From assembly GCA_937898535.1 (NCBI GenBank), contig CALDKP010000309.1, forward strand, positions 1-10,911: 10,911 nt of DNA. Direction: 5' to 3'. The position numbers and the translations under genes were made by a program. Positions 1-5,173 of this stretch are shown in pieces (the stretch's first letter is position 1; every line of letters begins with the position of its first letter). This stretch comes from an uncultured Sphingomonadales bacterium (GTDB taxonomy: Bacteria > Pseudomonadota > Alphaproteobacteria > Sphingomonadales > Sphingomonadaceae). The notes under the pieces were generated by a model, which was given only the letters and a program-made list of their open reading frames with translations, did not search any database and was not told where the DNA came from.

Positions 1-1
1 A

Positions 2-118
2 CAGGGCCGCTCGAACATGTCCCGACGGCCAGGCGATGCGGCGAGCCGATCGATCTGGCCGTCGATTTATCCTCGCCTGGTCGCGCTGATCCGCGAGCAC
101 CGCTCGACGATGATCTTC
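2..118 (+). other. Fragment of an Lhr-like DEAD/DEAH helicase gene at the left edge
   Basis: Frame 2 from base 50 to 118 reads SIWPSIYPRL, then VALIREHRSTMIF. This matches, from memory, the conserved segment of Lhr-family superfamily 2 helicases just before the NSRRLAERL block (typically an SIWPxIYPRLxELIRxHRSTxIFVNSRR pattern). Residues encoded by 2-49 are less recognisable and would fall in the variable linker that precedes this segment in Lhr proteins. The match stops at base 118: the next codons read CAYSVRKH and hit a stop at 155-157. At that point the sequence has become secA in another frame. The fragment has no start or end of its own and is probably foreign to the rest of the window. 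The family call rests on about 23 residues, so it is good but not certain. Confidence 0.6.
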
Positions 119-1086
119 TGCGCATATTCGGTTCGGAAACATTATTCTCGCGCATGATGAATTCTAGTCTGGAAGACGGAGAGGCCATCGGCGGCAAGTG
201 GCTTTCAAAAGCCATTGAAACCGCACAACGCAAAGTTGAAGCGCGGAACTACGATATTCGCAAGCAGCTGGTGGAATATGACGATGTCATGAACGACCAG
301 CGCAAGGTTATTTACGACCAGCGCAGCGATATTATGGATGCTGAAGCCGTCGATGATATTATTGAGGATATGCTCAACGACACGGTCAACAATCTGGTTG
401 GCGATCACTGCCCAGAAGGTACTTATCCCGAGCAATGGGATGTGGATGGACTGAAGCAGAAATGCGCGGAAGTTCTTGGGCTTGCTCCGGACATCGATAG
501 CTGGTTGCAGGAAGACGGCCTTGAGCCCGAAATCATTGAAACCCGAATTGCCGACCTCGCGACCGCCAGGTTCAAGGCAAAGGACGCAGATCTCGACGAA
601 ACCGTATGGCGTCAGGTGGAAAAGAGCATTTTGCTGCAAACGCTGGACCATCATTGGAAAGAGCATTTGTCGACGCTGGATGCGCTACGTCAGGTTATCT
701 ACTTGCGCGCCTATGCGCAGAAGAACCCCGTCAATGAATATAAGCAGGAAGCATTTGGCCTGTTTGAACGCATGTTGGGCGCCATTCGTGAAGGCGTAAC
801 CAAGACAATCGCCACCAATGAATTCCGGGCAGAAGAAGAGCTCGTTCCGCCTCAACTGCCTGAATTGCCGGATTTCTTGACCACGCATATCGACCCGTTC
901 ACCGGAGAAGATGGCACCAATGACATCGACGCAGGTTCACTTGGTTTTGTAACGACGACGATACCCCGTCCGTCTATTCCATCGGGTTCAAACGATCCGT
1001 TTGCGGGCGATCCAGATCTGCGTCGCAACGACCCATGCCCTTGCGGTTCCGGGCAAAAGTATAAGCACTGTCACGGCGCGTATTGA
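103..1086 (+). CDS. secA: Preprotein translocase ATPase SecA, C-terminal part (5' end missing)
   Basis: SecA is the cytosolic ATPase that drives unfolded preproteins through the SecYEG channel. The 327 residues here begin inside the motor region at DDDLLRIFG and continue through the helical scaffold and wing. Recognisable blocks include AIETAQRKVEARNYDIRKQ, YDDVMNDQRKVIY and LDHHWKEHLSTLDALRQ. A flexible proline-rich linker follows, then the zinc-binding tail CPCGSGQKYKHCHG (fragment residues Cys312, Cys314, Cys323, His324), which also contacts SecB. Full-length SecA is about 900 residues, so roughly two thirds is absent. The frame is open to base 1, but residues before 103 do not resemble SecA, which should read GRSGRQGDPG...FYLSL there. 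The ATG at 154 is an internal methionine, not a start. Because secA is essential, the missing 5' part is better explained by a join in the sequence than by a real truncation. Confidence 0.95.
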   Translation, partial: LDDDLLRIFGSETLFSRMMNSSLEDGEAIGGKWLSKAIETAQRKVEARNYDIRKQLVEYDDVMNDQRKVIYDQRSDIMDAEAVDDIIEDMLNDTVNNLVGDHCPEGTYPEQWDVDGLKQKCAEVLGLAPDIDSWLQEDGLEPEIIETRIADLATARFKAKDADLDETVWRQVEKSILLQTLDHHWKEHLSTLDALRQVIYLRAYAQKNPVNEYKQEAFGLFERMLGAIREGVTKTIATNEFRAEEELVPPQLPELPDFLTTHIDPFTGEDGTNDIDAGSLGFVTTTIPRPSIPSGSNDPFAGDPDLRRNDPCPCGSGQKYKHCHGAY

Positions 1087-1096
1087 GACATTAAAC

Positions 1097-1104
1097 GGGG
1101 AGGG
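1097..1104 (+). promoter_or_regulatory. Shine-Dalgarno of the TSUP gene
   Basis: The purine run GGGGAGGG contains the core GGAGG at 1099-1103, six bases before the ATG at 1110. It supports that start. It lies in the 23-base gap after the secA stop, where I see neither a terminator nor a promoter, so read-through from secA is likely. Confidence 0.6.
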
Positions 1105-1109
1105 CGGGG

Positions 1110-1856
1110 ATGATCTGGTTGGCAGGATTCTTCGCTCTCGTCGCTTTTGTATACGCCTCGGTCGGCTTTGGCGGGGGGTCGACCTATACGGCGCTGCTGG
1201 CGCTTTGGGGCGTTGATTATCGCCTGATCCCGGTCATCGCGTTGTTATGCAATATCATTGTGGTGACGGGCGGCAGCATGCGCTTCATACGTGCTGGGCT
1301 CGTGTCTTGGCCACAAGTCATGCCATTGTTGCTGGTATCCGCGCCTCTCGCGTTCTTGGGCGGGCTTGTGCCGCTGAAGCAATGGATTTTCCTCACGATA
1401 TTGGGCGGGGCATTACTTGCGTCTGCCATTGCCCTGCTGCTTCAGCCTGAAAAGCTGTCGGCCCGCACGTTGTCCAAGCCATTGCTATTGGTAATTTCCG
1501 GCGGCGTGGGACTGCTTGCCGGCTTGTCCGGGATTGGCGGCGGGATATTCATGGCACCGATATTGCACCTTATCCGCTGGGCGGAGGCGCGGCGCATTGC
1601 TGCCTTTGCTTCGCTATATATCTTGATCAATTCGGCCGCAGGGCTGGCAGGGCAGGTCATAAAGGCAGGGGCACAGTCGCTCGCCGCGCCTGCGATGGAA
1701 TATGGCCTGTTGCTCGCTGCCGTGCTGGTCGGCGGGCAGATCGGCAGTATATTCGGAATGCGCTATTTGTCGCCGCGGCTTCTGCGCACCTTTACCGCGA
1801 TATTGGTCGGTTACGCCGCGCTGCGGCTGCTTTGGCAGGCGCACGGACTGCCGTAA
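1110..1856 (+). CDS. TauE/SafE (TSUP) family membrane exporter
   Basis: The protein is a 248-residue hydrophobic inner-membrane protein of the TauE/SafE family (formerly DUF81). Members export or import small sulfur or organic anions such as sulfite or sulfoacetate, but the substrate of this one cannot be read from the sequence. The family shows two homologous halves, each with a glycine-rich signature, and both are present: GFGGGST at residues 19-25 and GLSGIGGGIFMAP at 138-150. Seven or eight membrane segments can be placed at about 1-18, 41-57, 68-86, 93-112, 124-142, 163-183, 196-216 and 226-243. Length is normal for the family. A good Shine-Dalgarno precedes the ATG. It is 23 bases downstream of secA on the same strand, so co-transcription is likely, although nothing links it to secretion. 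No sulfur-metabolism gene is nearby to suggest a substrate. Confidence 0.9.
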   Translation: MIWLAGFFALVAFVYASVGFGGGSTYTALLALWGVDYRLIPVIALLCNIIVVTGGSMRFIRAGLVSWPQVMPLLLVSAPLAFLGGLVPLKQWIFLTILGGALLASAIALLLQPEKLSARTLSKPLLLVISGGVGLLAGLSGIGGGIFMAPILHLIRWAEARRIAAFASLYILINSAAGLAGQVIKAGAQSLAAPAMEYGLLLAAVLVGGQIGSIFGMRYLSPRLLRTFTAILVGYAALRLLWQAHGLP

Positions 1857-1875
1857 CATTATGAGCCAGAAAAAA

Positions 1876-1950
1876 TGGCTCCCCGGGAGGGATTCGAACC
1901 CCCGACCAATTGATTAACAGTCAACTGCTCTACCACTGAGCTACCAGGGA
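1876..1950 (-). tRNA. tRNA-Asn (anticodon GUU)
   Basis: The minus strand folds as a complete 75-nt tRNA including an encoded CCA end. The acceptor stem pairs TCCCTGG (1944-1950) with CCGGGGA (1880-1886), with one G-U pair. The discriminator base is G (1879) and CCA is encoded at 1876-1878. The anticodon loop is CTGTTAA (1914-1920) with anticodon GTT at 1916-1918, closed by a GTTGA/TCAAT stem. The T arm carries GGTTCGAAT. GTT reads the Asn codons AAC and AAU. It lies 74 bases downstream of nadK on the same strand, with a plausible promoter of its own between them. The TSUP gene converges on it from the other side. Confidence 0.97.
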
Positions 1951-1953
1951 ACA

Positions 1954-1970
1954 GCCCGATATCCTCGGGC
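1954..1970 (-). other. Short hairpin in the tRNA-Asn 5' leader
   Basis: GCCCGA (1954-1959) and TCGGGC (1965-1970) form a perfect 6-bp inverted repeat around a 5-base loop, ending three bases before the mature tRNA 5' end. It has no T-run on either side, so it is not a standard terminator. In the precursor RNA it would be a leader stem next to the RNase P cut site. A functional role is inference only. Confidence 0.35.
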
Positions 1971-1979
1971 AGAGGCGCG

Positions 1980-2009
1980 CCTATAGCAGCGCTTTTTCGC
2001 ATTTGGCAA
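1980..2009 (-). promoter_or_regulatory. Probable sigma-70 promoter of tRNA-Asn
   Basis: On the minus strand, TTGCCA (2004-2009) and TATAGG (1980-1985) are separated by 18 bases. The -10 is followed at once by the GC-only discriminator CGCGCC. GC-rich discriminators are typical of stable-RNA promoters under stringent (ppGpp) control. Transcription would start near 1973, giving a leader of about 22 nt. The elements deviate from consensus, so confidence is moderate. Confidence 0.45.
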
Positions 2010-2024
2010 GCGCCCATTGCCAGT

Positions 2025-2801
2025 TCAGACAATAAATTGTTCCATTGCAATGCGATCATCCAGTGCATGTTCGGGATCGAACAAAAGCGTGAGTGATCGA
2101 TTGCGGTCTAACGCCACTTCTACTTGAGCAATGTCGCGGATCTCGCGCTGGTCGGCAACCGCGCTGACAGGGCGTTTGCTTGCCTCCAAAATATTGATTT
2201 TGATGACATAGCGATCCGGAAGTATGGCGCCCTTCCAACGGCGGGGCCGAAAGGGACTGATGGGCGTCAGCGCCAGCAACGACGAATCGAGCGGCAAGAT
2301 GGGGCCGTTTGCGGACAGATTATAGGCGGTCGAACCTGCGGGCGTGGATACCAATATCCCGTCACTGATAAGTTCCGGAATCACGGCCCGACCATTGACC
2401 GAAATCTCCAGCTTGGCCGCTTGCCGGGTCTCACGCAGCAACGAGACTTCATTGATTGCGGGTAATGTAAACTTCTGACCGCTGACGGTTGTGATATCTG
2501 CCGTTAGGGGACGAACGGAGAAGGACTTCGCACGCTGCAGCCGCGCGTGCAGGTCATGCAGATTCCAGCTGTTCATCAGGAAGCCGATGGTGCCCAAGTT
2601 CATGCCGTAGGCCGGAATGTCACGACGGCTTTCCAACAATTGATGCAGAACCTGCAACATGTGGCCGTCGCCGCCAAGGACGATTACGGCGTCGGCGCTA
2701 TCCAACGACACAAAATCATGGACTTCACGAAGCTGCGCTTCGGCATCGCGCGCCTGCGGCGTCGCTGACGATATTATCGCAAGTTGCGTATATTGGGTCA
2801 T
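2025..2801 (-). CDS. nadK: NAD kinase
   Basis: NAD kinase phosphorylates NAD+ with ATP (or polyphosphate in some bacteria) to make NADP+ in the cytosol, and is the only route to NADP in most bacteria. The 258-residue protein has the family's GGDG motif at residues 43-46, followed by helix residues HMLQVLH and then the MNLGTIGFL segment. NE is at 117-118 and the NAD-binding block DGILVSTPAGSTAYNLSANGP begins at 147. All expected key residues are visible. Length is at the short end, as usual for alphaproteobacterial forms. The ATG at 2801 overlaps the moaA stop as ATGA. The only purine-rich sequence before it, GGTGG, is immediately adjacent to the ATG and too close to act as a normal ribosome-binding site, so translational coupling to moaA is likely. 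A tRNA-Asn gene follows. Confidence 0.96.
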   Translation of the reverse strand: MTQYTQLAIISSATPQARDAEAQLREVHDFVSLDSADAVIVLGGDGHMLQVLHQLLESRRDIPAYGMNLGTIGFLMNSWNLHDLHARLQRAKSFSVRPLTADITTVSGQKFTLPAINEVSLLRETRQAAKLEISVNGRAVIPELISDGILVSTPAGSTAYNLSANGPILPLDSSLLALTPISPFRPRRWKGAILPDRYVIKINILEASKRPVSAVADQREIRDIAQVEVALDRNRSLTLLFDPEHALDDRIAMEQFIV

Positions 2802-3784
2802 CCACCGGTAGCATTCATATGTCGCTTCAACCGCAAGTCGGGCTGAGCGAATTGGTTTTCAAATTCATGACGCTGGGGTTTAAGCCGCAAAGCCGTCTGT
2901 AGCAAATGGTCGACGTCGGAAGGCACGCCTTCGCGCAATGCTTTTCGCAAATCAACGTGCAGTTCCGACCCAAGGCACATATAGATTTTGCCATCGGTAG
3001 TAAGCCGGATGCGATTGCAATGGTCGCAGAAATTCTGGCTCATTGGCGTGATAAGGCCCAAGCGCAGGCCCAATGGATCCACGCGCCAATAACGGGCAGG
3101 GCCAGCGCTTTTATGCGCCAGCGGATGCAGGTCATAACGTTGACGCAGGGGCGCGGTGAAGGCGTCTAGTGAGATATATTGCGCCTCGCGCTCCGATAGG
3201 CCGGTTCCCAGCGGCATGGTCTCAATGAGTGTGAGATCAAATCCATGCTCCGCGCAAAAGGTCATCATGGGCATGAGCGCGTCTTCATTCTCACCTTTTA
3301 AGGCAACCATGTTGATTTTGATGGCAAGGCCATGGGCTTTTGCAGCATGAATGCCCTTCAATACCGTGTAGAGGTCTCCACCCCGGCTAATCGTCTTGAA
3401 CTGATCCGGGTCGAGTGTATCGAGGCTTACATTGATACGCTTCATGCCAGCGCTGGCAAGGATGGGCGCGAATTGTTCCAACCGGCTGCCGTTGGTCGTC
3501 ATCGTCAACTCTTCAAGCGCGCCGCTTTTGACATGCTGCCCAAGGGCGCTGATAAGAACTGCAATGTCACGGCGCACCAGCGGCTCGCCGCCCGTTAGGC
3601 GAATTTTGCGAATGCCATGATCTATAAACCGAGCGGTCAGCGTTGTGATTTCATCATAGCTGAGTAAATCGGGATGCGGCAAAAAGCTCTGCATTTCGGG
3701 CATGCAATATGTGCAACGGAAATTGCAACGGTCGGTCACCGATATCCGTAAATAGTCGATACTGCGTCCAAATCCGTCGATCAT
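2798..3784 (-). CDS. moaA: GTP 3',8-cyclase MoaA (molybdenum cofactor biosynthesis)
   Basis: MoaA is a radical SAM enzyme that converts GTP to (8S)-3',8-cyclo-7,8-dihydroguanosine 5'-triphosphate, the first step of molybdopterin synthesis, with MoaC acting next. The protein has both 4Fe-4S sites. The radical SAM cluster is Cys20, Cys24 and Cys27 (CNFRCTYC). The C-terminal GTP-binding cluster is Cys253, Cys256 and Cys270. LTGGEPLVRRD at 63-73 is the SAM-binding GGE region. It ends in the Gly-Gly tail (TGG) required for catalysis in this family. The frame stays open upstream to 3934, but I chose the ATG at 3784 because MIDGFGRSIDYLRISVTDRC is the usual MoaA N-terminus, giving a normal 328 residues. 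A longer version would overlap the divergent gene. No Shine-Dalgarno is visible before this ATG. No other moa gene is in the window. Confidence 0.95.
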   Translation of the reverse strand: MIDGFGRSIDYLRISVTDRCNFRCTYCMPEMQSFLPHPDLLSYDEITTLTARFIDHGIRKIRLTGGEPLVRRDIAVLISALGQHVKSGALEELTMTTNGSRLEQFAPILASAGMKRINVSLDTLDPDQFKTISRGGDLYTVLKGIHAAKAHGLAIKINMVALKGENEDALMPMMTFCAEHGFDLTLIETMPLGTGLSEREAQYISLDAFTAPLRQRYDLHPLAHKSAGPARYWRVDPLGLRLGLITPMSQNFCDHCNRIRLTTDGKIYMCLGSELHVDLRKALREGVPSDVDHLLQTALRLKPQRHEFENQFAQPDLRLKRHMNATGG

Positions 3785-3797
3785 TTTTTCGATGTAA

Positions 3798-3839
3798 GCC
3801 GAAAAGCTTGCTCTACCAAGCTGAATTAATTTGCCGAAA
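3798..3839. promoter_or_regulatory. Divergent intergenic region between moaA and the EAL gene, with inverted and direct repeats
   Basis: The gap between the two divergent starts is about 90 bases and AT-rich for this window. It holds a perfect 6-bp inverted repeat, AGCTTG (3805-3810) and CAAGCT (3817-3822), around 6 bases. Direct copies of GCCGAAA at 3798-3804 and 3833-3839 flank it. Promoters for both genes should lie here, but I cannot place -35/-10 pairs with confidence. The repeat could be an operator or a hairpin in the moaA leader. It is too short to be a molybdenum cofactor riboswitch. Confidence 0.3.
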
Positions 3840-3874
3840 GGTTTCAGAAAGTTTTTGGCTGCTATGGTCGCAAT

Positions 3875-5173
3875 GTGAACAGCCTGCCTATACCTGCTGG
3901 TACATCGAAATCGCGTCGCCGGTTTCCGATGCACCGTGCCCGCGAAGTCCGTGACTGGTTGGCTGGAGAGCCAAAAAGTCCAATGACGATGCTGATGCTG
4001 GGCATCAAAGACCTTAAACAGATAAATGACCGGTTGGGACGCGGTGCAGGTGACAAGGTGATCCGCCGGGTCGGTGAACGCCTCCGTGCATTTGCGGCGC
4101 AGCAGCTTTTGCCGGTGTGCTTCATGGCCAAGCTTTCAGGCCGCGAATTTATGTTGGTGGTGAAGGGTAACCACGGCGGCGAGCAAGCGGAGCTGGCTGC
4201 GCAAACGCTGTTGGACATGGTATCAGCGGACTTGGGCGATGCGTCCATGTCGTTGCACGTGAACGCTCGTGTGGCGATTGCTCTATCCCAACCACGCGAA
4301 AGCCGGCAGCAACTGGCAGATCGCGCTTCTCAGGCGCTTGCAAAGGCTTATGAACGCAAGGGCAAACGCTTTACCATTGCCGGCAGGACGGCGGTGCCAG
4401 GAGCGCCCGACAGGTCTCAACTTGATGCGGCGACGCGGTCAGCATTGGCACAAGGACAAATCGCTATCGTGCTGCAGCCGCAATTCGACGTGGCGTCGGG
4501 AAATCTCGTCGGGGCCGAAGCGCTTGGGCGTATGTACCATCCAGAGCTTGGCGAAGTCAGCGCAGCGGACTTATTTGCGTCGGCTGATCGCTGCGATCTT
4601 CGCGAAGAATTGTCGTGTCATATTCAGCAAGAAGCGATCGCCATCGCCGCACAATGGCCCGAAGCATTCGGACATCTGCGACTGGCGGTGAACCTGGGCG
4701 CTGAAGAAATGACCGATAATTACGGCACACATCTACTTCAGTTGCTTGGGCGTACGGGTTTTGACGCCCATCGGCTGACATTGGAACTTACGGAAGAAAG
4801 CCTTGTCCGCGACTTACAACTGGCGGCGGGACAGCTTGAATTGCTGCGTAGCAAAGGTGTTCGCATTGCGGTCGATGACTTTGGTACGGGCTATTCAAGC
4901 CTTCTGTATCTTAAGGCCTTGCCACTCGACTATCTCAAAATCGACAAAAACATGACTCCCGATATCGCCGGTGAAAGTAAAGACCGGATCATTTTGCGTG
5001 CGATTATCGCCATGGCAAAGGCGCTTGGCCTTTTGATTATCGCTGAAGGTGTCGAGAGAGCAGAAGAACTCGAAATGTTGAAGGCCGAAGGCTGCCATTT
5101 TTTCCAGGGCTTCTTGCGCGCACCGCCGTTGAACCCCGAAGCGTTCAAAGCAATGGCGCTTCAGCTGGTTTAG
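3875..5173 (+). CDS. Degenerate GGDEF / intact EAL protein, predicted c-di-GMP phosphodiesterase
   Basis: This is a soluble 432-residue protein with no signal peptide or membrane segment. Residues ~36-170 are a GGDEF-fold domain in which the signature is SGREF (88-92). The first metal-binding aspartate of the usual D-x-D-x-F-K motif is replaced (Gly43 in MLGIKDLKQIND), so diguanylate cyclase activity is unlikely. Residues ~185-425 are an EAL domain that keeps the catalytic set: EAL 215-217, Asn273 (VNLG), Glu304 (ELTEE), DDFGTGYSS from 334, Lys355 (LKID), Glu391 (AEGVE) and Gln411 (QGF). It should therefore hydrolyse c-di-GMP to pGpG, with the dead GGDEF possibly serving as a GTP sensor, as in some family members. 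The start is uncertain: GTG at 3875 or ATG at 3929, neither with a clear Shine-Dalgarno. Its stop overlaps the convergent mfd stop. Confidence 0.9.
   Translation: MNSLPIPAGTSKSRRRFPMHRAREVRDWLAGEPKSPMTMLMLGIKDLKQINDRLGRGAGDKVIRRVGERLRAFAAQQLLPVCFMAKLSGREFMLVVKGNHGGEQAELAAQTLLDMVSADLGDASMSLHVNARVAIALSQPRESRQQLADRASQALAKAYERKGKRFTIAGRTAVPGAPDRSQLDAATRSALAQGQIAIVLQPQFDVASGNLVGAEALGRMYHPELGEVSAADLFASADRCDLREELSCHIQQEAIAIAAQWPEAFGHLRLAVNLGAEEMTDNYGTHLLQLLGRTGFDAHRLTLELTEESLVRDLQLAAGQLELLRSKGVRIAVDDFGTGYSSLLYLKALPLDYLKIDKNMTPDIAGESKDRIILRAIIAMAKALGLLIIAEGVERAEELEMLKAEGCHFFQGFLRAPPLNPEAFKAMALQLV

Noticed and set aside
154..156. ATG that could be read as the start of a short 310-residue protein
   Set aside because: The frame continues upstream with SecA residues to base 103, and this methionine is an internal SecA position (SRMMN).
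205..666. Open frame of 153 codons on the minus strand inside secA
   Set aside because: It is fully antisense to a clear SecA coding region and its translation shows no recognisable family.
3785..3874. Possible molybdenum cofactor riboswitch upstream of moaA
   Set aside because: The gap is only ~90 bases, shared with a divergent gene, and shows one 6-bp hairpin instead of the multi-helix Moco motif.
3785..3934. A 50-residue N-terminal extension of moaA
   Set aside because: It matches nothing in MoaA, would run into the divergent EAL gene, and the ATG at 3784 gives the standard N-terminus and length.
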